Both the position numbers and the translations under genes were made by a program. A stretch of DNA of 64,000 nt from Methylobacterium sp. 10 (lineage in GTDB: Bacteria > Pseudomonadota > Alphaproteobacteria > Rhizobiales > Beijerinckiaceae). The stretch spans positions 3,280,035 through 3,344,034 of the forward strand of contig NZ_KI912577.1 in NCBI RefSeq assembly GCF_000519085.1, in the 5' to 3' direction. Shown here one piece after another: positions 27,432 to 37,726 of this stretch (its first letter is position 1; the number at the start of each line of letters is the position of its first letter). The notes below the pieces were generated by a model, which worked only from the letters and a program-made list of their open reading frames with translations, was not told the DNA's origin and did no database searches.

Positions 27432-29459
27432 ATGCCCATCCTGACATTTCCCGACGGCAATACCCGCAGCTACGACGCCGCGGTGACCGGCCGTACCGTG
27501 GTCGAGGGCATCGCCAAGAGTTTGGCCAAGCGCACCGTCGCCATGGCGCTGGACGGGCGGGTCCGCGACCTCGACGACCTGATCGAGGCGGATATGCGCA
27601 TCGAGTTCCTCGATCGCGCCGACCCGCGCAGCCTGGAATTGATCCGGCACGATTGCGCCCACGTCCTGGCGGAGGCCGTGCAATCCCTGTGGCCGGAGAC
27701 CCAGGTCACCATCGGCCCGGTGATCGAGAACGGGTTCTACTACGATTTCGCCCGCGACCAGCCGTTCACCCCTGAGGACTTCCCCATGATCGAGGCGAAG
27801 ATGCGCGAGCTCATCGCCCGCGACGCCCCCTTCACCAAGGAGGTGTGGAAGCGCGACGACGTGCGGGCCCTGTTCGAGGCCAAGAGCGAACAATACAAGG
27901 TCGAGCTCGTCGACGCGATTCCGCCCGGCGAGGACCTGAACATCTACCGCCAGGGCGAGTGGTTCGACCTGTGCCGCGGCCCGCACATGACCTCCACGGG
28001 CAAGGTCGGCACCGCCTTCAAGCTGATGAAGGTGGCGGGCGCCTATTGGCGCGGCGATTCCAACAACCCGATGCTGACCCGCATCTACGGCACCGCCTGG
28101 GCCACGAAGGAAGACCTCGACGCCTATCTCCACCGGCTGGAGGAGGCCGAGCGCCGCGACCATCGCCGCCTCGGCCGCGAGATGGACCTGTTCCACTTCC
28201 AGGAGGAGGGGCCGGGCGTGGTGTTCTGGCACGCCAAGGGCTGGACCATCTTCCAGGAGCTCATCGCCTACATGCGCCGCCGCCTAAAGGGCGACTACGC
28301 CGAGGTGAACGCGCCGCAGATCCTCGACAAGTCCCTCTGGGAGACCTCCGGCCACTGGGACTGGTACCGCGAGAACATGTTCGCCGCGCAGTCCGCCGGC
28401 GACGAGGCCGAGGACAAGCGCTGGTTCGCGTTGAAGCCGATGAACTGCCCCGGGCACGTGATGATCTTCAAGCACGGCCTGAAATCCTACCGCGACCTGC
28501 CCCTGCGCATGGCCGAGTTCGGCATCGTCCATCGCTACGAGGCATCGGGCGCCATGCACGGGCTGATGCGCGTGCGCGGCTTCACGCAGGACGACGCCCA
28601 CGTCTTCTGCACCGAGGATCAGCTCGCCGACGAGTGCCTCAAGATCAACGATCTGATCCTCTCGACCTACGACGATTTCGGCTTCGGCGACATCGTTGTG
28701 AAGCTCTCCACCCGGCCCGAAAAGCGGGTCGGTTCGGATGCCCTCTGGGACCATGCCGAGGAGGTGATGACCCGCGTCCTGGCGCAGATCGAGGAGCAGT
28801 CGGCCGGGCGGATCAAGACCGAGATCAATCCGGGCGAGGGCGCCTTCTACGGGCCGAAATTCGAATACGTGCTCCGCGACGCCATCGGCCGCGATTGGCA
28901 ATGCGGCACGACCCAGGTCGATTTCAATCTGCCGGAGCGCTTCGGGGCGTTCTACGTCGATGGCGACAGCCAGAAGAAGGCGCCGGTGATGGTCCACCGA
29001 GCGATCTGCGGCTCACTGGAGCGCTTCACCGGCATCCTGATCGAGCATTTCGCCGGCCATTTCCCGCTCTGGCTGGCACCGGTTCAGGTGGTGGTGGCGA
29101 CGATCACCCAGGACGCCGATCCCTATGCCCGCGAAGTGGTGGCCGCCCTCGACCGTGCAGGACTGCGAGTCGAGTCGGATCTGCGCAACGAGAAGATCAA
29201 CTACAAGGTCCGCGAGCATTCGCTGGCCAAGGTGCCGGTGATGCTCGTCGTCGGCCGCAAGGAAGGCGAGGAGCGCACCGTCTCGATCCGCCGTCTCGGC
29301 AGCCAGCAGACCCGCACCGCCGCCCTTGACATCGCCCTGGCGGATCTCGTCGCGGAGGCGACCTCACCGGATCTGCGCCGCAAGCAGGCGGTGGAAGAGA
29401 GCGTGCCGAGCGCCGACGTGGCGCTCGACGGCCAGCACGGGGAAAGCCCGACGCCTTGA
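27432..29459 (+). CDS. thrS: Threonine--tRNA ligase
   Basis: A 675-residue class II synthetase. It has an N-terminal TGS domain ([20 protein letters not shown] onward), then an editing domain with [11 protein letters not shown] and the metal-binding CRGPH block. The catalytic domain contains [10 protein letters not shown], then [27 protein letters not shown] and [16 protein letters not shown]-terminal anticodon-binding domain follows ([19 protein letters not shown]). The start is the ATG at 27432, which gives the standard TGS opening. The last 30 residues are an extra acidic tail. Confidence 0.96.
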   Translation: MPILTFPDGNTRSYDAAVTGRTVVEGIAKSLAKRTVAMALDGRVRDLDDLIEADMRIEFLDRADPRSLELIRHDCAHVLAEAVQSLWPETQVTIGPVIENGFYYDFARDQPFTPEDFPMIEAKMRELIARDAPFTKEVWKRDDVRALFEAKSEQYKVELVDAIPPGEDLNIYRQGEWFDLCRGPHMTSTGKVGTAFKLMKVAGAYWRGDSNNPMLTRIYGTAWATKEDLDAYLHRLEEAERRDHRRLGREMDLFHFQEEGPGVVFWHAKGWTIFQELIAYMRRRLKGDYAEVNAPQILDKSLWETSGHWDWYRENMFAAQSAGDEAEDKRWFALKPMNCPGHVMIFKHGLKSYRDLPLRMAEFGIVHRYEASGAMHGLMRVRGFTQDDAHVFCTEDQLADECLKINDLILSTYDDFGFGDIVVKLSTRPEKRVGSDALWDHAEEVMTRVLAQIEEQSAGRIKTEINPGEGAFYGPKFEYVLRDAIGRDWQCGTTQVDFNLPERFGAFYVDGDSQKKAPVMVHRAICGSLERFTGILIEHFAGHFPLWLAPVQVVVATITQDADPYAREVVAALDRAGLRVESDLRNEKINYKVREHSLAKVPVMLVVGRKEGEERTVSIRRLGSQQTRTAALDIALADLVAEATSPDLRRKQAVEESVPSADVALDGQHGESPTP

Positions 29460-29480
29460 GGCAGTCTCGGTGAGCACTGC

Positions 29481-29642
29481 CTCTCCCCGCATGTGTACGG
29501 CATTCACACATCTCGTGGGATGCGCGGGCTCCCTCTCCTGAAAGGAGAGGGAGCCCGTCGCGCCTCATGTCGAACCCGCCTGGATCGAGTGAACAGCGTT
29601 CGAGCAGATCTATGAATCCGGTAGCCCCGCATGCGGGGAGAG
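29481..29642. repeat. Composite palindromic element between convergent thrS and livK
   Basis: The outer arms ctctccccgcat (29481-29492) and atgcggggagag (29631-29642) are exact inverted complements. Inside lies a 14-bp perfect hairpin, arms 29526-29539 and 29543-29556, with a 3-base loop. The hairpin has no T-tract on either side, so it is not a classic intrinsic terminator, though it may stop transcription from both directions. The unit sits exactly in the gap between convergent genes. Confidence 0.7.
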
Positions 29643-29656
29643 GCGTTGGCGCGGCC

Positions 29657-30778
29657 TTACGGCACCTCGTTGCCGGCGTAGTTGATGGAACCGTCGGCGC
29701 CCTTCTTCCACACGTACATGACGTAGTCGGGCCGGGTGATGTCGCCCTTCTTGTCATAGGAAATGTCGCCGATAACCGTGTCGAACGGCTTGCCCTGATG
29801 CAGGTAGGTGGCGAGCTTCTGCCCGTCGCTGGACTTCGTCGCCTCCATCGCCTGTTTCAGGATCTGAACGGCGGCGTAGGAATAGAGGGTGTAGCCCTCG
29901 GGATCGAAGTTCATGGCCTTGAAGGCGTCGATGGTCGTCTTGGCCTTCGGGTTCTTGCGAGCGTCGGGCGAGAAGGTCATGAGGGTGCCGTCGGAGCCGG
30001 GACCGGCCACCTGCGAGAACTCGCGGTCGGCGATGCCGTCGCCGCCCATGAGCGGAGCGGCGAGGCCCTGGTCGCGCATCTGGCGGATCAGCAGGCCGGC
30101 CTCGGTGTAGAGGCCGCCGAAATAGACGACATCGACGCCCGCCTGCTTCAGCTTCGAGACGAGAGACGAGAAGTCCTTCTCGCCGGGATTGATGCCCTCG
30201 AACATCACGTTGGTGCCGCCCTTGGCCTTGAGCGCCTTCAGGGTCTCGTCGGCGAGGCCGCGTCCGTAGGGGGTCTTGTCGTGGACGAAGGCGATCTTCT
30301 TGCCCTTGAACTTGTCGGCGAGGTAGTTCCCGGCCACGGCGCCCTGCTGGTCGTCGCGTCCACAGGTGCGGAATGTGTTCCAGTTGCCGCGCTCGGTATA
30401 CTTGATCGCCGTCGAGCCGGGGCTGATCTCGATGATGCCGGCTTCCTGCAGCACGTCGGAGACCGGGATCGAGACGCCGGAATTGAACGCGCCCACCACG
30501 GCCTTCACGCCCTCGGAGGCGAACTTGTTGGCCACCGACACGCCCTGCTTGGGATCGGACGCGTCGTCGCCCACCGTCATGACGAGCTTTTCGCCGTTGA
30601 CGCCGCCGGCCTTGTTGATGTCGGCGATCGCCTGGGTCGCGCCGGTCTTGATCTGCGCGCCGAAGGCCGCGTTGGGGCCGGTGACGGGGACGACCACCCC
30701 GATCTTGATCTCGGCCTGCGCCGCGCCCGCCAGCATCAGGGCGCCCAGCGCCACGCTCATCGCCATCAGTTTTTTCAT
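29657..30778 (-). CDS. livK: Branched-chain amino acid ABC transporter, periplasmic binding protein
   Basis: A 373-residue exported type I binding protein. The signal peptide is MKKLMAMSVALGALMLAGAAQA; the mature protein starts EIKIGVVVPVTGPNAAFG and contains VKAVVGAFNSGVSIPVSD and FRTCGRDDQQGAVAG. It is the last gene of the liv operon, 76 bases after the DUF6867 gene. An ATG two codons earlier (30784) is an alternative start. It shares its fold and several motifs with the orphan binding protein at 6739-7920. Confidence 0.92.
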   Translation of the reverse strand: MKKLMAMSVALGALMLAGAAQAEIKIGVVVPVTGPNAAFGAQIKTGATQAIADINKAGGVNGEKLVMTVGDDASDPKQGVSVANKFASEGVKAVVGAFNSGVSIPVSDVLQEAGIIEISPGSTAIKYTERGNWNTFRTCGRDDQQGAVAGNYLADKFKGKKIAFVHDKTPYGRGLADETLKALKAKGGTNVMFEGINPGEKDFSSLVSKLKQAGVDVVYFGGLYTEAGLLIRQMRDQGLAAPLMGGDGIADREFSQVAGPGSDGTLMTFSPDARKNPKAKTTIDAFKAMNFDPEGYTLYSYAAVQILKQAMEATKSSDGQKLATYLHQGKPFDTVIGDISYDKKGDITRPDYVMYVWKKGADGSINYAGNEVP

Positions 30779-30854
30779 GGTCATTTCCCTTGGATCGGCG
30801 CTGCGGCCCGAAGCCCTGACCGCATGCGCAGGATTGCACGAAGATGTGTCGGGC

Positions 30855-31211
30855 TCACGTCCCTGACCGTTCTCGCCATGTCAGCGGGCCGGTCCGTTCG
30901 TAGAGCCAGCGGTACTGCGTGGTCATCTGCCGAGCGCGGGTAATGCGGTAGCCAAGCGCGCCGATGGCGAGGATCACCACCGCGTCGAGGGCGTAGCCGG
31001 CCGGCGAGAGCAGCGTGCCCGAGAACAGGGCGTAGTGGAGGAAGCGGGACACCGCCGCGATGGCGAGCCCCGCCAGCACGCAATGCCAGAATGGACGCCA
31101 CCCCCTGGCGAAGCCGCTGCCCGCCATCCAGGCGGCGCCCCCGCCCATCGCCACCGTGACGAGGAGGAAGATGCCGAGATTGGGCGTGTCGAGGGACAGG
31201 GTCTCGGTCAA
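30855..31211 (-). CDS. DUF6867-like small membrane protein in the liv operon, TTG start
   Basis: A 118-residue protein with three to four hydrophobic segments (about 12-30, 42-60, 68-88) and a basic C-terminal tail ending in LTWRERSGT. The only good start is a TTG at 31211. It overlaps the livF stop as TTGA and is preceded by a strong Shine-Dalgarno aaggagg six bases away. I know similar proteins between livF and livK in Methylobacterium and relatives, where they are named DUF6867. Its role in transport is unknown. Confidence 0.75.
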   Translation of the reverse strand: MTETLSLDTPNLGIFLLVTVAMGGGAAWMAGSGFARGWRPFWHCVLAGLAIAAVSRFLHYALFSGTLLSPAGYALDAVVILAIGALGYRITRARQMTTQYRWLYERTGPLTWRERSGT

Positions 31212-31978
31212 TGCTGGCCTCCTTCGAGATAGGCCGCCTTCACCTGCGGGTCGTCGAGGAGTTCGCGGCCCGTGCCGCTCATGGTCACAGCACCCGTCAC
31301 CATGACGTAGCCCCGATGCGCCAGCTTGAGGGCGTGATAGGCGTTCTGCTCGACGATGAAGACGGTGAGCCCCTCGCGCTCGTTGAGATCCTTCACGGCG
31401 GAGAAGATCTGCTTGACGATGAGGGGCGCGAGGCCGAGCGACGGCTCGTCGAGCATGAGCAGGCGCGGGCGGCTCATCAGGGCACGGGCAATGGCGAGCA
31501 TCTGCTGCTCGCCCCCCGACATGGTGCCACCGCGCTGGTCGAGCCGCTCCTTCAGGCGCGGGAACAGGACGCACATGCGCTCCAGGTCCTCTGCGAAATG
31601 CCGCCCGCCATGCACGGCCGCGCCCATCTGCAGGTTCTCGCGCACGGTCATGCGGGAGAAGATGCGCCGGCCTTCCGGCGACTGGGCGATGTTGAGCCGC
31701 GCGATCTCGTGGGTCGCCATGCGGGTGATGTCGCGGCCCGCATAGGTGATGCCGCCGGTGCGGGCCTGCGGCTGGCCAAAGATCGTCATCATCAGGGTCG
31801 ACTTGCCGGCCCCGTTGGCGCCGATCAGGGCGACGATCTCGCCCTCGTTCACGTGCAGATCGACGCCTTTCAAAGCCTGGATGCTGCCGTAATAAGCAGA
31901 GACGCCACGCACATCGAGGAGAGGCGCCTGCAGAGCGCGGGTCTCCTCCACGAGGACGTTGATGCCGGCGACACTCAA
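31208..31978 (-). CDS. livF: Branched-chain amino acid ABC transporter ATP-binding protein
   Basis: A 256-residue ABC ATPase. Walker A is GANGAGKST, the Q-loop follows, the signature is MSGGEQQM, Walker B is LLMLDEPSLGL, and the H-loop comes after VFIVEQNAYHAL. LSLGL-type residues after Walker B are typical of LivF. The start overlaps the livG stop by four bases, and the stop overlaps the TTG start of the next gene. About 20 residues at the N-terminus precede the usual start. Confidence 0.93.
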   Translation of the reverse strand: MSVAGINVLVEETRALQAPLLDVRGVSAYYGSIQALKGVDLHVNEGEIVALIGANGAGKSTLMMTIFGQPQARTGGITYAGRDITRMATHEIARLNIAQSPEGRRIFSRMTVRENLQMGAAVHGGRHFAEDLERMCVLFPRLKERLDQRGGTMSGGEQQMLAIARALMSRPRLLMLDEPSLGLAPLIVKQIFSAVKDLNEREGLTVFIVEQNAYHALKLAHRGYVMVTGAVTMSGTGRELLDDPQVKAAYLEGGQH

Positions 31979-32895
31979 GCTTGCGTTCCCGTCAGGCCGA
32001 CCTCGGCCTCCACCGCCGCCACCTCCTCGTCGTCGACGCCCAGATAGGCGGCGATGACACGCGTGTCGGTGCGGATGTCGTCGGGCGTGCCGTCGGCGAT
32101 CTTGATGCCGTAATCGAGCACGACGATCCGGTCGGAGATCTGCATCACCACCGACATGTCGTGCTCGATGAGAAGGACGGAAGTATCGTACTCGTCCCGG
32201 ATCAGGCGCAGCAGGGTGTTCAGCTCCGAGGATTCACGCGGGTTGAGGCCAGCGGCGGGCTCGTCGAGGCAGAGCAGCACCGGATCGGTGCACATGGCCC
32301 TGGCGATTTCCAAGCGACGCTGATCGCCATACGGCAGGTCGCCGGCGGCATCGTCGGCCCGCGCCGTGAGGCCGATCCGATCGAGCCAGGCGGCGGCCTT
32401 ATCGATCCCGGCCTTCTCGGCGCTGCGATAGGCCGGCAGGCCGAGGATGCCGAGAATGCTGAAGCCGGATGCCCGCATCAGCGGCTTGTGCATGGCCACC
32501 AGCAGGTTCTCCAGCACGGTCATGCGTGGGAACAGACGGATGTTCTGGAAGGTGCGGGCAACGCGGGCGAGGCGGTTGACGTCGTGGCCGGGCAGGCGCT
32601 CCAGCATGTAAGTCTCGCCGCCCTTCTGCACCAAGCGGATCATGCCCTCCGTCGGCTTGTAGAAGCCGGTGATGCAGTTGAAGACCGTGGTCTTGCCGGC
32701 ACCGTTGGGGCCGATCAGGGCGGTGATGTCACCACGCCCGACCTTGAACGAGAGATCGTTGACGGCGGTCAGTCCGCCGAAGCGCATGGTCAGGTGGTCG
32801 ACGATCAGCACCGGGTCCGCCGGGCCGCCGGGCATCGCGGCGAGGGGCTCGTCCTTCACGGTGGCGAGCCGGGTGGGGCCTGCGGCGAGGGTCAT
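31975..32895 (-). CDS. livG: Branched-chain amino acid ABC transporter ATP-binding protein
   Basis: A 306-residue ABC ATPase. Walker A is GPNGAGKTT, followed by the LivG hallmark [13 protein letters not shown], the block [23 protein letters not shown], then [15 protein letters not shown] and Walker [14 protein letters not shown]. It lies between livM and livF with 4-base overlaps at both ends, a tightly coupled operon. The N-terminal extension of about 28 residues before the core is unusual but in frame with the overlap. Confidence 0.93.
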   Translation of the reverse strand: MTLAAGPTRLATVKDEPLAAMPGGPADPVLIVDHLTMRFGGLTAVNDLSFKVGRGDITALIGPNGAGKTTVFNCITGFYKPTEGMIRLVQKGGETYMLERLPGHDVNRLARVARTFQNIRLFPRMTVLENLLVAMHKPLMRASGFSILGILGLPAYRSAEKAGIDKAAAWLDRIGLTARADDAAGDLPYGDQRRLEIARAMCTDPVLLCLDEPAAGLNPRESSELNTLLRLIRDEYDTSVLLIEHDMSVVMQISDRIVVLDYGIKIADGTPDDIRTDTRVIAAYLGVDDEEVAAVEAEVGLTGTQA

Positions 32896-34250
32896 CGGCC
32901 GCGCTCCGCGATGGTGACCGAGGGCGTTCGCTCGGAGATGAGGCCGCGGGGGCGGAACACCATCATCGCCACCATGGCGAGACCGAACAGCAGCAGGCGG
33001 TATTCGTTGGGGTCGAAGCCTTCCCCGAACACCGCCTTGAGGAAGCCGAGATTGCGCAGGAGTTCGGGGCCGCCGACCATGACGATGGCGGCGATGGCAA
33101 CCCCGATCTGGCTGCCCATGCCTCCGAGCACGACGATGGCGAGGATGATTGCGCTCTCGAGGAAGTTGAAGCTCTCCGGCGACACGAAGGCCTGCCGTAC
33201 GGCGAAGAACGAGCCGGCGAACCCAGCGAACATCGCCCCCAGCGCGAAGGCGGTGAGCTTGGTGATGGTGGTGTCGATGCCCAGCGACCGGCAGGCGATC
33301 TCGTCCTCGCGCAGGGCCTCCCAGGCCCGCCCGAGCGGCAGGCGGCGCATGCGCAGGGTCACGAGGTTGGTGACCAGCGCCAGCACGAGGATCAGGTAAT
33401 AGAGGAAGACCAGGCGGTGCATCGGGTTGAAGGCGAGCCCGAACGTCGCGGCGAACCCGCTTTCGCCGGCGGTGAAGGGCAGGCCGAAGAAGCTGACTCG
33501 GGGAATCGACGAGATGCCCGCCGAGCCGCCCGAAAAGTCGGTCCAGTTGATGAGGACGAGACGGATGATCTCGCCGAAGGCCAGCGTCACGATGGCCAGA
33601 TAATCGCCGCGCAGCCGCAGAACGGGAAAGCCCAGCAGCACGCCGAAGGCGGCGGCGAACAGGCCGGCCATGGGCAGACAGACCCAGAAGGACAGGCCGA
33701 ACACCGTGGAGAGCAAGGCGTAGGAATAGGCCCCCACGGCGTAGAAGGCGACGTAGCCGAGATCGAGAAGGCCTGCGAGGCCGACCACGATATTGAGGCC
33801 CCAGCCGAGCATGACGTAGGTCAGGATCAGGATGCCAAGATCGATCCAGTAGCGGCCTTCCCCCAGGGACCCGGCGCCGAGGGCGGCGAGGAGGGGCAGC
33901 GTGAGGGCGATTCCGAGGGTGATCGGCGCGAGGATGGCACCGAGCCTGCTCGCTCCTTCCACCACTGCTATGGGAGCGCGGGCAGCGCGCCGTCTGTCAC
34001 GGCCGCCGAGATAAAGCTGCTGCAGGAAGCGTAGGACAAAGATGGCCGCACAGAGGGCGAAGACGGTGCCCCAGCGGCTGGTGATGACGAGGCCGATGCC
34101 CTGGCCGAGGTCGGTGCGGTAGCTGACGATGGGCACGCAGAGGCCGAGCGTCACCAGGGCGAACAGCCCCGCATCCTTGATCAGGCCGGGCAGGGGAGAG
34201 GCCTCGGCGCGGGCGGTCGCGGCGATGGGGGTGGTCGAACCGGATGCCAC
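32892..34250 (-). CDS. livM: Branched-chain amino acid ABC transporter permease
   Basis: A 452-residue inner-membrane permease. The C-terminal 320 residues are a standard LivM core with [29 protein letters not shown] and [19 protein letters not shown], the ATPase-coupling EAA-like loop. The first 130 residues add extra hydrophobic segments and a basic linker, a long form common in Rhizobiales. It starts one base after the livH stop and overlaps livG. Confidence 0.92.
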   Translation of the reverse strand: MASGSTTPIAATARAEASPLPGLIKDAGLFALVTLGLCVPIVSYRTDLGQGIGLVITSRWGTVFALCAAIFVLRFLQQLYLGGRDRRRAARAPIAVVEGASRLGAILAPITLGIALTLPLLAALGAGSLGEGRYWIDLGILILTYVMLGWGLNIVVGLAGLLDLGYVAFYAVGAYSYALLSTVFGLSFWVCLPMAGLFAAAFGVLLGFPVLRLRGDYLAIVTLAFGEIIRLVLINWTDFSGGSAGISSIPRVSFFGLPFTAGESGFAATFGLAFNPMHRLVFLYYLILVLALVTNLVTLRMRRLPLGRAWEALREDEIACRSLGIDTTITKLTAFALGAMFAGFAGSFFAVRQAFVSPESFNFLESAIILAIVVLGGMGSQIGVAIAAIVMVGGPELLRNLGFLKAVFGEGFDPNEYRLLLFGLAMVAMMVFRPRGLISERTPSVTIAERGR

Positions 34251-34251
34251 G

Positions 34252-35169
34252 TCAGACCTTCTCCACTTCGGGCCGGCCGAGAATGCCCGAAGGCTTGAAG
34301 ATGAGCACGACGATGAGGATCAGGAAAGCGGCCACGTCCTTGTACTCGATGGAGAAATAGGCAGACCAGAAGGTCTCGATCAGGCCGATGATGATGCCGC
34401 CGATCACCGCGCCGGGAAGCGAGCCGATGCCGCCGAGCACGGCCGCCGTGAAGGCCTTCACACCTGGCACGAACCCGTCCGAGAATGAGACCACGCCGTA
34501 GTAGAGCAGGTAGAGCGTGCCCGCGACGGCGGCCAGCGCGGCGCCAAGGACGAAAGTCAGGGAGATTGTGCGGTCGACGTTGATGCCAAGCAGGGCCGCC
34601 ATGCGCCGGTCCTGCTCCACGGCGCGCTGGGCGCGGCCGAAGGGCGTCTTCTGCACGAGGTACCAGAAGCCCGCGAGCAGCACGGCCGTGGTGACCATGA
34701 TGATCGCCTGCTTGTAGGACAGGGTCACCGTGTATTGCTCGTTCTGGTAGAGCACGATGACGTCGCGCACGAGGGGCGGCACCGGCTTGTTGCGGGCGCC
34801 CTGCACCACCTGGACGAAGTTCGACAGGAAGATCGACACGCCGATCGCTGAAATCAGCGGCGCGAGGCGGAACGAGCCGCGCAAGGGCCGATAGGCCACC
34901 CGCTCGATCGCCCAGCCCCACAGGGCGGTCAGCACCATGGCGACCACCAGCACGATCAGGAAGACCAGGGCCACCGAGGACAGGCCAAGCCAAGTCGTGA
35001 GGATGAGGAAGGCGATGAGGGCGATGAAGGCCGAGACCATGAACACGTCGCCGTGGGCAAAATTCACCATGCCGATGATGCCGAACACCATGGTGTAGCC
35101 GATGGCGATCAGGCCGTAGATCGACCCGAGGGTCAGGCCGTTGATGAACTGCTGGGCGAAGAATTCCAT
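34252..35169 (-). CDS. livH: Branched-chain amino acid ABC transporter permease
   Basis: A 305-residue inner-membrane permease and first gene of the liv operon. The ATG at 35169 begins [41 protein letters not shown], the classical LivH opening. The coupling loop [21 protein letters not shown] lies near residue 185. The start is clear because the family begins here; open frame to 35304 is spurious. The operon order is livH, livM, livG, livF, DUF6867, livK. Confidence 0.94.
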   Translation of the reverse strand: MEFFAQQFINGLTLGSIYGLIAIGYTMVFGIIGMVNFAHGDVFMVSAFIALIAFLILTTWLGLSSVALVFLIVLVVAMVLTALWGWAIERVAYRPLRGSFRLAPLISAIGVSIFLSNFVQVVQGARNKPVPPLVRDVIVLYQNEQYTVTLSYKQAIIMVTTAVLLAGFWYLVQKTPFGRAQRAVEQDRRMAALLGINVDRTISLTFVLGAALAAVAGTLYLLYYGVVSFSDGFVPGVKAFTAAVLGGIGSLPGAVIGGIIIGLIETFWSAYFSIEYKDVAAFLILIVVLIFKPSGILGRPEVEKV

Positions 35170-35415
35170 CGATGGGCTTTCGCGAATGGCATGCCAGATG
35201 GCCGCCCGGGGCTGTCCCGAGCCTGCCCACCGCCAGGATCGAGCGTGTTCCGGCGCGGGCGAGTGTCTGCAAGAACGCTTCGGGGTCAATGCGGAAATCG
35301 CCACGGTCCGTAGGGATTGTCAGGCCTCGTCACGAAGCCGCCCCCGGAACACGGCGGCGAGAGGAGACGAATACGCTCCCCGAGCACGCCGGCGTGGAAC
35401 ATCTGGCCATCGACC

Positions 35416-35431
35416 CTACGGTTTCCCGTAG
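35416..35431. promoter_or_regulatory. Lux-box-like palindrome upstream of luxI
   Basis: The sequence ctacgg-tttc-ccgtag is a perfect inverted repeat with 6-base arms and a 4-base spacer, centred 61 bases upstream of the luxI start codon. Its size and place fit a LuxR-type operator at the edge of a -35 region. The arms do not match the classical Vibrio lux box closely, so this is a candidate only. The gap 35170-35484 holds no gene. Confidence 0.5.
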
Positions 35432-35484
35432 TACGCAGCTTCCCCCGGCACTGCCAGACAGGATCCGAAGACGGAGAGGCTGGC

Positions 35485-36111
35485 ATGATCCACATCGTTA
35501 CCCCCGCAAACGAGACCATGTATCGCGACGAGATGGAACAGGTTTGGCGCCTGCGCCACGACATCTTCGTAACTGAGAAAGGCTGGACGGATCTCGCCAA
35601 GCCGGATCGTCGCGAGATCGACCAATTCGATACGCCGCATGCCATCCATTTTCTGGCGATCGAGGATAGCAGGGTCATCGGCTATAGCCGGCTTCTCCCC
35701 ACGACACGCCCACACCTGCTATCGGACATCATGCCTCAACTGTGCGAAGGCGAACTCCCGCGCGGCAGCGATTGCTGGGAATGGACGCGGCAGGCGGTGG
35801 CGCGCTCGCACCGCGCGCGGGGCAAGGCCGTCAACCCGGTCTCCCTCGCACTCCTCACCGGCATCGTCGAATGGGGGATGCACCACGGTGTGAACCGGCT
35901 CGTGCTGCAGATGCCGACCCTCTACCTGCTGCATGTGGTGCAGTTGCACTTCCGCGCCCGACCGCTCGGCCTGCCCCACGCGATCAGCGGCGAGGACATT
36001 ATCGCGGCGACCGCGGAATTCGACGAGCGCACCCTGGCGCGGCTGCGCAACGTCAGCGGCAATCCGGACTCGGTGCTCGCGCCGTCCTCCTACGCTTACC
36101 TCGCCGCCTGA
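35485..36111 (+). CDS. Acyl-homoserine-lactone synthase (LuxI family)
   Basis: A 208-residue autoinducer synthase that makes an N-acyl-homoserine lactone from S-adenosylmethionine and an acyl-ACP. The conserved residues are in place: Arg and Phe in QVWRLRHDIFV, Trp in EKGWTD, the Asp pair in EIDQFD, Arg in GYSRLLPT, and Glu/Arg in CWEWTRQAV. The ATG at 35485 follows a ggagaggc ribosome-binding site. No luxR gene is present within the window on either side, so its receptor must lie elsewhere. The acyl chain cannot be told from sequence. A 63-residue gene follows. Confidence 0.92.
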   Translation: MIHIVTPANETMYRDEMEQVWRLRHDIFVTEKGWTDLAKPDRREIDQFDTPHAIHFLAIEDSRVIGYSRLLPTTRPHLLSDIMPQLCEGELPRGSDCWEWTRQAVARSHRARGKAVNPVSLALLTGIVEWGMHHGVNRLVLQMPTLYLLHVVQLHFRARPLGLPHAISGEDIIAATAEFDERTLARLRNVSGNPDSVLAPSSYAYLAA

Positions 36112-36188
36112 GCGTAGGCCGCTTGCCGGACCATCCAGGACGTTTCGAAGACGGGCTCTTCGACAAGAGAACAACAAGGGCTGACATC

Positions 36189-36380
36189 ATGTACGCATCG
36201 GTAATCGAGAGAGACGAAAGTCTCGACTCGTTGGCAGAACATTGCATCGCGGCACGAGACATCATCGAGGCATCGGGCACATCGGTGATGCGTCAATTGA
36301 TCGACCTTCTACTGTTCGAGATCGGCGTGGCCATGGCAAAGGCAACGGAGACCGAGCGGCAGGCGATACGCAGCAACTGA
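36189..36380 (+). CDS. Small protein downstream of luxI, unknown function
   Basis: A 63-residue, mostly helical acidic protein from the ATG at 36189, opening MYASVIERDESLDSLAEHCI and ending ATETERQAIRSN. It begins 77 bases after the luxI stop and is on the same strand, so the two are probably co-transcribed. I do not recognise a family. Codon use resembles the neighbouring real genes and the sequence lacks the arginine-rich look of shadow frames. A role in modulating quorum sensing is a guess from position. Confidence 0.6.
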   Translation: MYASVIERDESLDSLAEHCIAARDIIEASGTSVMRQLIDLLLFEIGVAMAKATETERQAIRSN

Positions 36381-36846
36381 CGCGGCGGCGGGTGCGATCC
36401 CCACTCGAGTCCGCGCCGTCTCGGTCCTGCCTGCTCGAACCTGCCCCCTCGAACGAGGCGGGGGACGCATCGCCTTCAAAGCCTGCGCGACGCGTCGGCA
36501 TGCGGCCAGGGACCGAAACTCGGGCCGCGATCGTCATCGGATTCACCTCGTTGGACCGGGCGCAGACTGGCTCTCTCAACGAAGCATCGCTCGCCGCTTC
36601 GCGTGCCGAGCCGCCCACGCCGCCACACCATCGGCGGCGACGGGCACGGCCCGTGCATCGACACGGGTACGTGCGCACGGGCAGGCCGCTCTCGTGGCGG
36701 AGCGATGAACGACCGCATCCCTGCCAGCGAGGGCGAGGACGCCATCGTCGGGGAGCAAGGGCAGGGGGCATGACAGGGATGAACCAGTATCCGTCCGCGC
36801 GTGTTGAGACTTGGTAGATCGCTCCCGATCGCACGGAAGAACCCAC
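36381..36846. other. 466-base gap, no gene seen
   Basis: The region between the luxI downstream gene and the PRC-barrel gene has open frames on both strands, but they are arginine-rich on plus and lack any family resemblance on minus. No terminator, RNA gene or repeat stands out. A short inverted pair ggcacggcccgtgc (36644-36657) may form a hairpin. Confidence 0.45.
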
Positions 36847-37461
36847 ATGCCGACATTGGCCCGGACCCTCGCGCTCATCCTCGCCGTCTCCGCGGCGCCG
36901 GCACTCGCGCAGGACGGGCAGGCGGGCAAGCCCGCCTTCAGCACGCAGGCTCCGCTGGGCAGCTTCAAGGTTTCCAGAATCATCGGCCTGCGCGTGGTCG
37001 GCCAGGATCACGTCAAGGTCGGCACGATCGAGGACGTGATGGTGGACGGCAGCGGTCGCATTCAGGCCGTGGTGATCGATGTCGGCGGCTTCCTCGGGGT
37101 TGGAGGCAAGAAGGTCGCGGTGTCCTTCGATCAATTGGTGTGGAACACCCACGCGAAGGCGGGGCATGCCCCGGACCCCTCCATTGTCAAGCCGAAGGAC
37201 GCCCCATCCGAGGCCCGGGCGGCCGAGGTGACGCCGGAGACCATGCCCGGCGCAAAGGCCGGCAACGCCGTCCTCAATGCGGAGACCACCGGCGACACCA
37301 ATGAGGCCACCGGCTCGGCGGGCGCCGCCACGACGACCGATGCTACGAAGGACCGGGCGACCGTCCAGATCGGAGAACCCGTCGAGGCAGAGATCCGCCG
37401 GACGAAGGCGGAGTTGGAGGCAGCACCAGCCTTCACTTACCCGACGCAGACGGTACCGTGA
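36847..37461 (+). CDS. Exported PRC-barrel domain protein
   Basis: A 204-residue protein with a signal peptide (MPTLARTLALILAVSAAPALAQ) from the ATG at 36847, then a PRC-barrel-like domain (about 35-100) with KVSRIIGLRVVGQDHVKVGTIEDVMVD and VVIDVGGFLGVGGKKVAV. A low-complexity Ala/Thr/Glu-rich tail follows (110-180). This type is frequent in Methylobacterium and Bradyrhizobium. The periplasmic role is unknown, perhaps structural or stress-related. It is a single gene with no operon partner. Confidence 0.85.
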   Translation: MPTLARTLALILAVSAAPALAQDGQAGKPAFSTQAPLGSFKVSRIIGLRVVGQDHVKVGTIEDVMVDGSGRIQAVVIDVGGFLGVGGKKVAVSFDQLVWNTHAKAGHAPDPSIVKPKDAPSEARAAEVTPETMPGAKAGNAVLNAETTGDTNEATGSAGAATTTDATKDRATVQIGEPVEAEIRRTKAELEAAPAFTYPTQTVP

Positions 37462-37726
37462 CTCATGGTTCGGAAATGGTCTCGATGATGTGGACCGTCC
37501 GTGGAGGCATGCACTCGATGCTCCACGGAAGCCTCCGGTGCATCGCGCCGGGCTCATGCGGATTCAGCGATCTGGACCATCCGCGTAAAGCGCGACGCGC
37601 ATCACCGGCTCAGGGCCAGGATGCAGGCAAGACAGCAATGTTCCGTAAGATCTCGTTTGACGATCCCGGTGGCCCCTCAGCCTTCTTCGAGATCAGACGC
37701 TTTGGGGTACATCAACTCAAAAGAGT

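Noticed and set aside
25625-27775. Plus-strand open frame of 716 codons
   Set aside because: It runs antisense through the whole 2HCT transporter gene and into thrS out of frame. The 2HCT motifs on the other strand are diagnostic.
29526-29556. Hairpin after thrS as an intrinsic terminator
   Set aside because: The 14-bp stem is perfect, but no T-tract follows on either strand. I listed it as part of a palindromic repeat instead of a terminator.
29567-30943. Plus-strand open frame of 458 codons
   Set aside because: It is antisense to livK and its downstream gap; the product has the Gly/Val/Asp/Glu-rich look of shadow frames and no motif.
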